The position numbers and the translations under genes are program-made. Shown here in pieces: positions 52,710-61,354 of a stretch of DNA of 64,000 bases; positions within the stretch are counted from its first letter, which is position 1, and each line of letters begins with the position of its first letter. Under the pieces are notes generated by a model that was given only the letters and a program-made list of their open reading frames with translations, was not told the origin of the DNA and ran no database searches. Source of the stretch: Ferrimonas sp048263965 (GTDB lineage: Bacteria; Pseudomonadota; Gammaproteobacteria; Enterobacterales; Shewanellaceae); contig NZ_JBLXDO010000017.1 in NCBI RefSeq assembly GCF_048263965.1, positions 22,453 through 86,452 of the forward strand. Direction: 5' to 3'.

Positions 52710-54743
52710 TTAACTGAAGTGGGACACCTGCTCCGAGAGGTTGGTGGACAGGCGCTGCAGCTCTTCGGCACTGGTGGCGGTCTGGGCCGAGGTCTCCCGG
52801 GTCATGCGGTTCAGGTCGCTGACCTGGGTGGCACTGGCGGCGATCTCCTGGCTTACCTGGGCCTGCTGCTCCGAGGTGGTGGCCATGCTCTCTGCCATCG
52901 AGGCGATCCCCTGGATCTGCTGGCGGATGGCGCGGAAGGCATCACCTGCCGTATGGGCCTTGTCGCTCACCTGGACGCTGGACTCTTGGCTGGCGTTCAT
53001 CATGGAGACAGCCGACTCGATCCGGCTTTGCAGCTCGCCGGTAATGCCGATCACCTCCTGAACCGAACTCTGGGTGCGGTGGGCCAGTTGGCGAACCTCG
53101 TCGGCCACCACGGCGAAGCCACGTCCCTGCTCGCCGGCGCGGGCAGCCTCGATGGCGGCGTTGAGCGCCAGCAGGTTGGTCTGCTCGGCTACGGCGTCGA
53201 TCATCGAGGTGACCGATTCGATGCTCTTGCTCTGCTCATGCACCTGGTGGATGGCGTCAGTGGAGTGGTTCAGTTGCTCGCCGAGGCGGGCGATCTCCTG
53301 TTCCATGTCCTCCACCATGGTGGCGCCATGTTCGCTGTCGCCATCGGCATTGCGCACATTGTTGGCCACCGCTTCGACCTGCTCAGCCACGGAGTGGGCG
53401 GAGGAGGCCATCTCCTCGATGGCGGTGGCCATCTGGTCCACCTGTTGTTGCTGTTGATCCGCCTGGGCCAGGTTGTCGCCGGCAAACTGGGCCACGCCAT
53501 TGGACGCCTGGCTGGATTCATTGCTGGTATGCTTGATCTGCTCCACCAGCCCCTGGAGGCCGCTGGCCATCTGCCCCATGTTTGCCATAAGCCGCACGAT
53601 CTCGTTCTGGGAGTCGTTGCGCATCTTGGGTATCTCGATGCTGACCCGGCCTTCCCCCAAGGCCTGCATATAGCCATTGGCTTCAGTCAGGGGGGCCAGC
53701 AGGCGACGCACCATCCAGATCAGCACCAGGATGGTGACCGCTCCGGCCACGGCGGCGATCAGGATGATGTCCCTCAGAATCACCTGAGACTCCTTGGTGA
53801 CCTCATCAATAAAGGTGCCTCCGGACACCACCCACTGCCAGCCGGGTACCTTGGCGTAGGCCAGGTACTTCATGCCGGTGATGCCATTGAAGGTGTGGGG
53901 ATAACGCACTACGCCAGACTCCCCTTCGAACAGCTTCTGGAACGGCTTCTCCTCGGTGGCCAGATTGATGATGTTCTTGCTTAGGTTGGCTTTGTCCGGG
54001 TGGTGCAGATAGCGGCCCCGGTCTTTGTCCGCGTCGCTGAACACTATGGAATAGCCGGTGTCACCCCAACCCACCTGGGCCAGGCTGTCAAACAGCGCCT
54101 GCGCAGACTGGTCAACAGGCAGGGCCACTACCACGGCACCTATCATGCTGCCTGCGCGATCTCTCAGTGGGGTGTAGTAGGTCAGGTACTGCTTCCCATA
54201 CAGGTCGATCTTGTTGTGGTAATCCTGCCCCTGAATCAGTGCCTGGTAGCTGGGGCTGCTCCTATCCAGCTGAGTGCCGACGATTCGCTCTCCCTGCTGG
54301 TTGGTCAGGGAGGTGGAGAGTCGGTAAAAGTCGCTGCCCTCCTTGGTGAAGATGGTGGCCCCGGCATGGGTGTCCTCCAGGAAGGCGTCCACCAGCATGT
54401 TGTCACTGACCCTGTCGCCAAAGATGACAAAGTCGGTCAACTCCTTGCCCTTGATGCTGACCTTGGTGCCACTGACTTCCAAGTCTTCCATGTAGCGGTT
54501 TTGCAGGCTGGTGACCAGGACCTTGGCCTCCTCCAGATAGCCATTAAAGCTCTGCTCCAGGGTCAGGCTCAGGGCCTGCACCTTGGATTGGTGCTCGCTC
54601 AGGGCTTTCTCCATCAGGGTACGGTTGCTGTCCTGGTACACCAGGTAGGCGGTTGCTGAGAAGGCCAGGGTGACCAGCAGGGCGACCATCAGTCCCAATT
54701 GCAGGCTGAGGCTTCGATGTTTGAGATTGGATAGTAGGGCCAC
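52710..54743 (-). CDS. Methyl-accepting chemotaxis protein with double Cache sensor
   Basis: A 677-residue receptor if started at the GTG at 54743 (VALLSNLKHRS), which has GGGGAG 7 bases upstream; the longer frame from 54827 lacks this. Helix 1 is at about 15-38 (LGLMVALLVTLAFSATAYLV). The periplasmic part (about 40-340) has Cache-like patterns (YGKQYLTYYTPLRDRAGSMI, then YLAYAKVPGWQWVVSGGTFI). Helix 2 is near 348-370; HAMP follows; then the signalling domain with the hairpin tip EQTNLLALNAAIEAARAGEQ (near 550). No ligand can be named. No C-terminal CheR-tethering pentapeptide is present. Confidence 0.9.
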   Translation of the reverse strand: MALLSNLKHRSLSLQLGLMVALLVTLAFSATAYLVYQDSNRTLMEKALSEHQSKVQALSLTLEQSFNGYLEEAKVLVTSLQNRYMEDLEVSGTKVSIKGKELTDFVIFGDRVSDNMLVDAFLEDTHAGATIFTKEGSDFYRLSTSLTNQQGERIVGTQLDRSSPSYQALIQGQDYHNKIDLYGKQYLTYYTPLRDRAGSMIGAVVVALPVDQSAQALFDSLAQVGWGDTGYSIVFSDADKDRGRYLHHPDKANLSKNIINLATEEKPFQKLFEGESGVVRYPHTFNGITGMKYLAYAKVPGWQWVVSGGTFIDEVTKESQVILRDIILIAAVAGAVTILVLIWMVRRLLAPLTEANGYMQALGEGRVSIEIPKMRNDSQNEIVRLMANMGQMASGLQGLVEQIKHTSNESSQASNGVAQFAGDNLAQADQQQQQVDQMATAIEEMASSAHSVAEQVEAVANNVRNADGDSEHGATMVEDMEQEIARLGEQLNHSTDAIHQVHEQSKSIESVTSMIDAVAEQTNLLALNAAIEAARAGEQGRGFAVVADEVRQLAHRTQSSVQEVIGITGELQSRIESAVSMMNASQESSVQVSDKAHTAGDAFRAIRQQIQGIASMAESMATTSEQQAQVSQEIAASATQVSDLNRMTRETSAQTATSAEELQRLSTNLSEQVSHFS

Positions 54744-55006
54744 GTTTAGCTCCCCGGAGTGTAAAGGGTGGATGATTGAGAGATAAAGCGCTAGGGCTTC
54801 AGTGACCATATCGGTCACTTTCCACACACTCTTGAATCGGGTTTTTTGTTTCGTGAGGGAGTTGGAGTGGTGTGTTCTTGTGGTCTTGGGCGAGATCCCA
54901 GACAGACCTGTTTGTGTGAACTTCAGTTGATGGCCCGACGGGCACTGATAAGGTGCGGAGGTCGGCGTTGAGCCCGCTGGGGCAGGGTCAACGCCGAAGG
55001 GAGGGG

Positions 55007-55363
55007 TCAGAACTTCTTGGGGGCGAAGCCGGTGACCTCTTTGATCCCCATCTCCCGGCCCAGTGCGGTCATCGGGTGGACCACCACCAGTCCACGGACC
55101 GACTTCTTCAGCTTGCCCATGTCCGCCTGCTCCTCCTTGGTCAGGGGCCGCTTGAACGCCAGAGAGGACACCTTGTTCCCCTGTTTGTCCAGTTGACGGG
55201 CCTGGGTCTTCTTCACGCTCTCGATACGCTTCTTCAGGGCCTGGCTCTCCTCGGAGAACTTGTCGATCATCGCCATATCGCCTCTTTCGTGGGCGGCATC
55301 GAGCTTACGGCGGGTTGCATCCAGGCGGTTGTTCAGTTGCTGGAGCTCTTGTTTCAGGTTCAT
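55007..55363 (-). CDS. yibL: YibL family ribosome-associated protein
   Basis: A 118-residue basic protein that matches E. coli YibL by eye: a coiled-coil N-terminal half (LQQLNNRLDATRRKLDAAHE) and a nearly identical C-terminus (LTKEEQADMGKLKKSVRGLV, then VVHPMTALGREMG and KEVTGF). YibL was found with ribosomes in E. coli; its role is not settled. Single gene. A GC-rich hairpin without a clear T run (54963-54996) follows and may end it. Confidence 0.93.
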   Translation of the reverse strand: MNLKQELQQLNNRLDATRRKLDAAHERGDMAMIDKFSEESQALKKRIESVKKTQARQLDKQGNKVSSLAFKRPLTKEEQADMGKLKKSVRGLVVVHPMTALGREMGIKEVTGFAPKKF

Positions 55364-55477
55364 TGTGTATCCTCTGAGCGTTTAATGCCGTTGCGACAGC
55401 CACTGCTGCTATTGCCCGGCGCAGTGGGGTAGTATATCAGGCAATACCGTGTCGGGTGGGATAAACAGGAGAGGCCC

Positions 55478-55819
55478 ATGGACGATTACTCACAGCACTT
55501 CAGTGTGGACTCCTTCTGGAAGAAGCTGCGGCGCTACGCCATCACCATAGGCCGGGAAGCGGTGGAGAAGGCCTTGGTGCTCTACTTCTGCCTGATGGAC
55601 CCGGCAACCCCGACTCAGGCCAAGACGGTGATTCTGGGCGCGCTGGGGTACCTGATTCTGCCGCTGGATGTGATTCCGGACCTGACTCCAGGGGTGGGGT
55701 TTTCCGATGATATCGGCGCGCTGTCTGTGGCTTTGGCCACAGTCGCTGCCCACCTGACCGATGAACACTGGGACAGGGCCGCCGCCCAGGTGGAGGAGTG
55801 GTTTGGCCCGGCGGATTAG
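55478..55819 (+). CDS. YkvA/DUF1232 family membrane protein
   Basis: A 113-residue protein. The DUF1232 core lies at about 40-85 (QAKTVILGALGYLILPLDVI, then PDLTPGVGFSDDIGALSVAL), with the invariant Pro-x-Asp-x-x-Pro-Asp pattern. The family is common in bacteria and its function is not established. GGAGAGG lies 8 bases before the ATG. It converges with the crbR-like gene. Confidence 0.87.
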   Translation: MDDYSQHFSVDSFWKKLRRYAITIGREAVEKALVLYFCLMDPATPTQAKTVILGALGYLILPLDVIPDLTPGVGFSDDIGALSVALATVAAHLTDEHWDRAAAQVEEWFGPAD

Positions 55820-55846
55820 CGGAGCCATTGCGCCTACCTGGTCTTT

Positions 55847-56503
55847 CTAGACCGGCTTATTGTCCATATCCAGCCCCTGAAGGGCGATCACCGCCTGAGT
55901 ACGGTTGCGCACCCCCAGTTTCTTGAAGATGGCGGTGGCGTGGGCCTTGATGGTGGCTTCAGAGACCTCAAGCTCGTAGGCGATCTGCTTGTTGAGCAGC
56001 CCCTCGGCAAACATCTGCAACACTTTGTACTGCTGAGGCGTCAGTTCAGCCAGACGGGCGCCAATGTCATCCTCACCATGCTCCTCGTCCGCCAGCCCCT
56101 CCATGCCCGGGGGCAGGTAGAGCTCGCCATCGAGCACCAGCTGCAGGGCTTCGGCCAACTGCTGGGGCTGGGCGGATTTGGGGATAAAACCCTGGGCGCC
56201 ATAATGGATCGCCTTGCCGACGGTTTGGCCATCTTCATGGGCGGAGATCACCATCACCGGAATGGCGGGGTAGTGGCTTCTCAGGTGAATCAGGGTGGAG
56301 TAACCATGGGAGCCGGGCATCTGCAGATCCAGCAGCACCAGGTCAATATCCGCTTCGGCACACAGCTGCTGCTCCAGAGAGTCTGCGCTGTCCGCTTCCA
56401 GCCAGCGGGTATCCGCCATAAACAGGCTGAGAGACTGCTTCAGCGCCTGACGAAACAGAGGATGATCATCGGCGATGAGGATAGAGCGAGCGGGCTGGTC
56501 CAT
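55847..56503 (-). CDS. crbR: LuxR-type response regulator, CrbR/ErdR-like
   Basis: A 218-residue regulator. Receiver at 1-125 with DD at 12-13 (ILIADDHPLFRQAL), phospho-Asp 59 (LVLLDLQMPGSHGY) and Lys in GFIPKSAQPQQL; helix-turn-helix at about 150-215 (LTPQQYKVLQMFAEGLLNKQ, then IAYELEVSEATIKAHATAIF). The pattern PGSHGYSTLIHLR and the linker YLPPGMEG resemble Pseudomonas ErdR/CrbR more than NarL or UvrY. CrbR is the partner of CrbS and activates acs; a CrbS-like kinase lies 18 kb away here. The pairing is inferred. Confidence 0.72.
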   Translation of the reverse strand: MDQPARSILIADDHPLFRQALKQSLSLFMADTRWLEADSADSLEQQLCAEADIDLVLLDLQMPGSHGYSTLIHLRSHYPAIPVMVISAHEDGQTVGKAIHYGAQGFIPKSAQPQQLAEALQLVLDGELYLPPGMEGLADEEHGEDDIGARLAELTPQQYKVLQMFAEGLLNKQIAYELEVSEATIKAHATAIFKKLGVRNRTQAVIALQGLDMDNKPV

Positions 56504-56553
56504 GGCTTCATGAGTCCTTTTTCTAATAATGCCGTTACTTTATGCAAATTTAG

Positions 56554-56585
56554 CCCAAAAACAAAGGGGCGCCGTGCGGCGCCCC
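56554..56585 (-). terminator. Terminator after aroH-type gene
   Basis: An 8-bp stem GGGGCGCC/GGCGCCCC with a GTGC loop (56566-56585). On the minus-strand transcript it runs into UUUGUUUUUGGG. It lies 28 bases past the DAHP synthase stop. Confidence 0.8.
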
Positions 56586-56613
56586 TGGTGATCGGATCAG
56601 CAATGAGATCCCA

Positions 56614-57672
56614 TCAGCGTTGTCTGCGGGCCCTGCTGGCTTCTGCCAGGTCGCGAAGCAGCACTTCACTCTCTTCCCAGCCCAGGCAGGCGTCGGTGAT
56701 GCTCTTGCCGTAGATAAGGCTCTGGCCGGGAATCACCTTCTGGTTGCCCTCGTTGATGAAGCTCTCAGCCATCACCCCGGCGATGGTATGGCCGTGGGGC
56801 TGCTGCATCTGCGCCATGATGTCCTTGGCCACCTCCAACTGACGGCGGTGTTCCTTACGGCTGTTGCCGTGGGAGAAGTCCACCACCAGCCGCGGGCTGA
56901 TGCCGGATTCGGTCAGCCGTTCGCCGGCGTCGATCACATGCTGGGCCTGGTAGTTGGGGCATTTGCCGCCGCGCAGGATGATGTGTCCGAAGGGGTTGCC
57001 ATGGGTGCGGTATACCGCCATCTGCCCCTCTTTGTCGGGGGAGTAGAAGATGTGCGGCACCCGGGAGGCGCGCACCGCATCGATGGCGATCTGCAGGTTG
57101 CCGTCGGTGCCGTTCTTGAAGCCCACCGGGCAGGAGAGGGCAGAGGCCATCTCCCGGTGGATCTGACTCTCTGTGGTCCGGGCACCAATGGCGCCCCAGG
57201 TGATCAGGTCGGCGATGTACTGGCCATTGACCATATCCAGAAACTCGGTGGCAATGGGCAGGCGCAGTTCGGAGATGTCGGTCAGCAGTTTGCGGGCCTT
57301 GCGCAGCCCCTTATTGGCGCTGAAGCTGCCATCCAGGTCCGGATCGGAGATCAGGCCTTTCCAGCCGACTATGGTGCGAGGCTTTTCGAAGTAGACCCGC
57401 ATTACGATCATCAGGTCCTCAGCCAGCTCCTTCTGCAGAGTGGCCAGGCGTTCGGCATACTCCAGGGCGGCGTCGGCATCGTGGATGGAACAGGGGCCGA
57501 TGATCACCAGCAGTCTGGGATCTTCGCCACTTAAAATCGCCTCTACCTGGCGCCGGGCGCTCAGCAGCGCCTCTGCAGCTCCATCGGAGAGAGGGTATTC
57601 GCGGGCCAGCTCAGCCGGGGAGATCACCTTACACAGCAGGGTGGTCCGCAGTTCATCGGTTTTAAAAGTCAT
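56614..57672 (-). CDS. aroH: 3-deoxy-7-phosphoheptulonate (DAHP) synthase, AroH-like
   Basis: A 352-residue type I DAHP synthase that condenses phosphoenolpyruvate and erythrose 4-phosphate, the first step of the shikimate pathway. Conserved segments: LLVIIGPCSIHD (metal Cys near residue 63), MRVYFEKPRTIVGWKGLISD, IGARTTESQIHREMASALS, GFKNGTDGN and LVVDFSHGNSRK. Of the three E. coli isozymes it looks closest to AroH (SDPDLDGS, EFLDMV, VDFSHGN, rather than the AroF/G forms), which is tryptophan-sensitive. Feedback specificity cannot be confirmed. The 5' leader has a small hairpin. Confidence 0.9.
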   Translation of the reverse strand: MTFKTDELRTTLLCKVISPAELAREYPLSDGAAEALLSARRQVEAILSGEDPRLLVIIGPCSIHDADAALEYAERLATLQKELAEDLMIVMRVYFEKPRTIVGWKGLISDPDLDGSFSANKGLRKARKLLTDISELRLPIATEFLDMVNGQYIADLITWGAIGARTTESQIHREMASALSCPVGFKNGTDGNLQIAIDAVRASRVPHIFYSPDKEGQMAVYRTHGNPFGHIILRGGKCPNYQAQHVIDAGERLTESGISPRLVVDFSHGNSRKEHRRQLEVAKDIMAQMQQPHGHTIAGVMAESFINEGNQKVIPGQSLIYGKSITDACLGWEESEVLLRDLAEASRARRQR

Positions 57673-57688
57673 GTGTGCCTACAACAGA

Positions 57689-57704
57689 GCGGGACAGTGC
57701 CCGC
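57689..57704 (-). promoter_or_regulatory. Small hairpin in the aroH leader
   Basis: GCGGG(ACAGTG)CCCGC forms a 5-bp GC stem 17-32 bases before the ATG, near the ribosome site. No U run follows and no tryptophan- or phenylalanine-rich leader peptide was seen, so it is not a standard attenuator. TrpR-like CTAGT palindromes were not found. Confidence 0.3.
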
Positions 57705-57952
57705 CGTTTGCAACAAATTAGACGGATTATACCCAATCTTTGGCTTTAGGTAAGGAAACAATCCAAATCGTGCCAGTGGCTTGGGGGCAACTGCGTCAAA
57801 AATCATCAGATATGAAAAAGGGAGGAAGCGTCCAGAGTGATTGTTTTTTCGTTGCTTCTGCAAGGCTGTTTTGTGATTGAGCTTTAACCTGCTTAGCGGC
57901 TCGGGGCTAGGATGAGCGTCCAGATCGCAAAGCAACAGAGGCTCGGGCTGGA

Positions 57953-58852
57953 CTAAAGCATCCTGGTGGCTTCTGTCTTAAGGAGCTCTATGAAGGCACT
58001 CACTTTTGGAGGGGTGGGGCCTCCCTTGTGGTAGATGGCGTTCAGCTCACGGATGTCGTACACGGTCTCCTCTTTGAGCACTTCCACCAGCTTACCCGTA
58101 TTGCGATCGGCCTTGGACATAAAGTCGGTCAGGCAGGCGATGCCGGCGCCCTCCAGGGTCAGTTTCCTGAGCACCTCACCACTGGATGCGATGATGCTCG
58201 GGATGATCTTCAGCTTGTTGCCATCTTTATCCAATACCGGCCAGGTATTGAGGATGGTAGGACCATCAAGTCCCAGGAGTACGTGATTGTTCAGATCCTC
58301 GATGCTCTTGGGGAAGCCGTGTTCCTTGAGATACTTGGGACTCGCCTGTAGACGGCGTTTGCTGATGCCAATAGGCATTACATTGTGCTTTGAATCGTTT
58401 ACCGCCCCTACCCGGATGGCCAGATCCGATTTCTTTTCGATGATGTCGACGATCTCTTCATCGTTTTGCAGGTGGATCTTTACCCTGGGGTAGAGTTTGG
58501 AATAGGACTTTACAATGGGGCTAACCAGATGAACCAATACCGGAGAAGCGCCATTGATTCTCAGGGTTCCGCTCGGCTCGTTTCCTGCGAAGCGAAATTC
58601 GTCTTGAATGTTGTTGATGGCGGAGTTGATGGTCTTGGCGTGCTCGATGAGTTGCACCCCTTCCTGGGTGAACTCCAGTTTTCGGGTATTTCTCAGAATG
58701 AGGCTGGTGTCCAGTTTGGACTCCAACCGGGTCAGGCTTCGGCTAATGGTTGACGGCATCACTCCGAGTTCTTCGGAAGCCCGGCTGATGGAGCCGCTCT
58801 CGTAAACGGCCACCAAGCATTTCAGTTCATCCAGTGTGATGCTTTCGCGCAT
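57953..58852 (-). CDS. LysR-type transcriptional regulator of the exported ene-reductase cluster
   Basis: A 299-residue regulator from the ATG at 58852 (MRESITLDELKCL), which fits the family start and has GGGGA upstream; earlier frames add residues of no family likeness. Winged helix at 5-65 (KCLVAVYESGSISRASEELG, then VMPSTISRSLTRLESKLDTS); effector domain from about 90 (SGTLRINGASPVLVHLVSPI). It lies downstream, on the same strand, of the barrel-OYE-cytochrome genes but after a terminator, so it has its own promoter. It is AT-rich relative to the window. Confidence 0.85.
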   Translation of the reverse strand: MRESITLDELKCLVAVYESGSISRASEELGVMPSTISRSLTRLESKLDTSLILRNTRKLEFTQEGVQLIEHAKTINSAINNIQDEFRFAGNEPSGTLRINGASPVLVHLVSPIVKSYSKLYPRVKIHLQNDEEIVDIIEKKSDLAIRVGAVNDSKHNVMPIGISKRRLQASPKYLKEHGFPKSIEDLNNHVLLGLDGPTILNTWPVLDKDGNKLKIIPSIIASSGEVLRKLTLEGAGIACLTDFMSKADRNTGKLVEVLKEETVYDIRELNAIYHKGGPTPPKVSAFIELLKTEATRML

Positions 58853-58901
58853 TATCGTCCCCATGATTCGGTGCTGGCTGACATATATATCAGTATCGAA
58901 G

Positions 58902-58931
58902 AAAACAGGCCAGCCACGGGGCTGGCCTGTT
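58902..58931 (-). terminator. Terminator between the barrel gene and the LysR gene
   Basis: A perfect 12-bp stem AACAGGCCAGCC/GGCTGGCCTGTT with an ACGG loop lies directly after the barrel stop; on the minus strand a UUUUCUUC tail follows. It separates the cytochrome-OYE-barrel unit from the regulator. Confidence 0.88.
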
Positions 58932-58935
58932 CGCA

Positions 58936-60036
58936 TCAGAAGTAGTAACCCAGGTTAATGTTGATTCGCTTGTCCCACTTGTCAAACTGGTCCTGCAGGC
59001 CAACGTGGTTGCTGCGAGAGGACCACAACATGTTTTTGCCAACGATGAAGTCAAACCAGGCAAACACCGGTCCTTTGCCAACGCTGATGCCGGTAACATT
59101 CTGATAGCTCTTGTCGAAGTCGTCGGACTCTGGGGACAGCACGTTGAAATCGTTGTAGAGGGTTAACGCCCCCCACCCCATGTCGACCTTACGGGCCAGG
59201 TTAAAGGTGAAGGCGCTGGCTTCTGACGCGATCTCATAGGTGGCTCCGACCACACTCAGGGCGACCTTGTTCTGGTATTCGGAGGCGATATCGAAATCGT
59301 ACTTCAGGTACTGTGCCTGGATGGTCCAGTTGTCGACGGCGCCCTGATAGTGAACCGCATAGGCATAACGGTCTTCCTTGCTGCCATTGGAGGCGTCATA
59401 CATCTGCCCATATTCAAGTGAGGCGCCAATGGTGGAATCAATGCCGAATAGCTCAGTAAAGATGGAGTGACGCAGGTTGAACTGGTTGGTTTCTTCGTAG
59501 TTGTACTCGGTACCGTTCACCACCCCTTGATAGATATCTGCCGCGAAGCGTTTGGTGCTGGTGGCACCATTCTCGGCCCCTTTGAAAAAGGCCACGTCGG
59601 TCTGATAACCATCGCCACGATACTCCAGAGAAACGCCGGTATCGTAATCGTCTTCGAAACCGACATAGTATTGCAAACTCAGCCAGAAACTGTTGGAAAT
59701 ATAACCGATATTGCCAAAGGGTACTTTAGTTACGCCCGCCTTTAAAGTGGTGTTGTCATCCAGTTTGTAGTAGGCATAGCCATGTTTTATTGCATCAAAG
59801 TCGTCACGGAAACGATATTCCATGGATAAGCCAATGTCGTCTCGTTCACCATTAAAAGAGAGGGCTGCGACTTCAAATTTGAAGTCACCCAGTTTGTCTT
59901 CTGAGGCTTCATTGTAATCGATGTAGGAGTAATTAACTCGGGTCATGCCACCGAATTCATAATCGTCGGCTGCAAAAGCGTTTGTATTCAACAGTGTTGA
60001 GGCAATAATAATTGCCAGGGTGTTATATTTTTTCAT
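58936..60036 (-). CDS. Outer-membrane porin-like beta-barrel in the ene-reductase cluster
   Basis: A 366-residue precursor from the ATG at 60036: signal peptide YNTLAIIIASTLLNTNAFAA, then a mature protein of alternating aromatic strands (YEFGGMTRVNYSYIDYNEAS, LSMEYRFRDDFDAIKHGYAY, TLKAGVTKVPFGNIGYISNS) ending in ININLGYYF, with a C-terminal Phe. The pattern (including the KVPFG segment) is like phosphate-selective OprP/OprO-type or Shewanella 16-strand porins. It is 70 bases after the OYE gene on the same strand, so it probably lets that enzyme's substrate into the periplasm. Confidence 0.82.
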   Translation of the reverse strand: MKKYNTLAIIIASTLLNTNAFAADDYEFGGMTRVNYSYIDYNEASEDKLGDFKFEVAALSFNGERDDIGLSMEYRFRDDFDAIKHGYAYYKLDDNTTLKAGVTKVPFGNIGYISNSFWLSLQYYVGFEDDYDTGVSLEYRGDGYQTDVAFFKGAENGATSTKRFAADIYQGVVNGTEYNYEETNQFNLRHSIFTELFGIDSTIGASLEYGQMYDASNGSKEDRYAYAVHYQGAVDNWTIQAQYLKYDFDIASEYQNKVALSVVGATYEIASEASAFTFNLARKVDMGWGALTLYNDFNVLSPESDDFDKSYQNVTGISVGKGPVFAWFDFIVGKNMLWSSRSNHVGLQDQFDKWDKRININLGYYF

Positions 60037-60106
60037 TATATTATCCAGTCGTCGTGGAGTGCCGCACTTCAGGAAAGTGCGGCAGATAATTTCAGCTTTT
60101 TTGAAA

Positions 60107-61336
60107 TTAGTGCCCGGGGGCGATATAGGCCCTAGAAGCATTGAGAATGCACTGGGATTTCTGAGTGCCGTAGTTGGCGATGCACCAGTTGCAAGCCAGA
60201 CAGCGGGGTCTGTGGGAAGGATCCTGTTTCCACTTATTAGCCAGATCTGGCTCAGAAAGCAGGGTGCGACCGAAACCGAACGCTTGAATATTCTTGGCGT
60301 TGGCGAGAATCTCTTCCATCAGTTTCGGTGTGCGGTTGCCTCCGGTGACGATCAGCGGCACATCGACATTGTCGCTGATGAATTTGGCGTCATCGGCAAA
60401 GTAAGACTGATCTTTCTCGTTCTGAATATCCGGGTGGAACTCACCCATGCCGCGCACCTTATTGCCGCCACTGATGTCCAGTGCGGTGATGCCTCTCTCG
60501 GCCAGACCTTTGGCCACAAACAGGTTTTCCTCCTGGGTGTTACCGCCGGCGAGGCTGCCCAGATAGTCACGTCCATGAACCTTGGCAATGATGGGGAACT
60601 CAGGCCCCACAGCCGCACGCACCGCCTCGACGATTTCAAAGGCGAAGCGGGCACGATTCTCGATGGGGCCGCCGTACTCATCCTTTCGGTCGTTGTAGTA
60701 GGGGAACAGGAACTGGCTCACCAGATAGTTGTGGGCAAAGTGCAGTTCGATGGCGTCAAAGCCCGATTTCTGAGCTCTGACCGCAGCTTTGGCAAAGGCG
60801 TCAACCGCGAAGTTAATGTCCTCCTTGGTCATCACCTGGTTGGGGATGGTGCCGTAGATGGGGTGGGGTACCTTAGAGGCACCGTACACCTTGCGGCGAT
60901 CGGTCCGGTAGTTACTCTGAGGGCCGACCATTGCCAATTGCACGGCGATCTTGGAGCCATGATCATGGGCGTTTTTGACGACTTTCTTATACAGTTCGAT
61001 TTGAGAGTCGTCATACAACCCGGTACCGCCATTACCGAACTGATCTTCGGGCATGATGTAGGTCAGGCCGGTGATAATCAGGCTTACTCCGCCTTCGGCC
61101 AGTTCCCGGTGAACCTGCATCAGATCCTCTGTCGGGTCGCCATCTACCGTTGCCCGGTATTGGGATGCGGCTGAACGAACGATTCGGTTTTTCAGCGTCA
61201 ATGTGCCGAGCTTGGTCTCTTCAAACAGGCTTCGGCTGGTATTGGTGCTGGCATTGGCGTTCAAAGAGAGAGTGGCCGGGGCGCTCGCCGCTGCCACACC
61301 CATAAATTTCATCATTGTGCGTCGACTAATAGACAT
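60107..61336 (-). CDS. Tat-exported Old Yellow Enzyme-like flavin reductase with a 4Fe-4S motif
   Basis: A 409-residue protein. The first 30 residues are a Tat signal (SISRRTMMKFMGVAAASAPA). The rest is an FMN TIM barrel of the OYE/2,4-dienoyl-CoA reductase group: LGTLTLKNRIVRSA, the substrate-binding HFAHNYLVSQFLFP (His-x-x-His), the phosphate site FGFGRTLLSEPDL and a C-terminal Cys set C379-x2-C382-x2-C385-x10-C396 close to that of FadH. FadH and 2-enoate reductases go on with an FAD/NAD(P)H half of some 300 residues, which is absent. So the enzyme should be periplasmic, hold FMN and an Fe-S cluster, and need an outside electron donor; the tetraheme cytochrome 18 bases upstream is the obvious one. 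Confidence 0.87.
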   Translation of the reverse strand: MSISRRTMMKFMGVAAASAPATLSLNANASTNTSRSLFEETKLGTLTLKNRIVRSAASQYRATVDGDPTEDLMQVHRELAEGGVSLIITGLTYIMPEDQFGNGGTGLYDDSQIELYKKVVKNAHDHGSKIAVQLAMVGPQSNYRTDRRKVYGASKVPHPIYGTIPNQVMTKEDINFAVDAFAKAAVRAQKSGFDAIELHFAHNYLVSQFLFPYYNDRKDEYGGPIENRARFAFEIVEAVRAAVGPEFPIIAKVHGRDYLGSLAGGNTQEENLFVAKGLAERGITALDISGGNKVRGMGEFHPDIQNEKDQSYFADDAKFISDNVDVPLIVTGGNRTPKLMEEILANAKNIQAFGFGRTLLSEPDLANKWKQDPSHRPRCLACNWCIANYGTQKSQCILNASRAYIAPGH

Positions 61337-61354
61337 ACTTACCTCGACTAGGAA

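Noticed and set aside
57689..57704. Trp or Phe attenuator upstream of the aroH-like gene
   Set aside because: The hairpin is short, lacks a U run, and no leader peptide with the regulatory amino acid was found.
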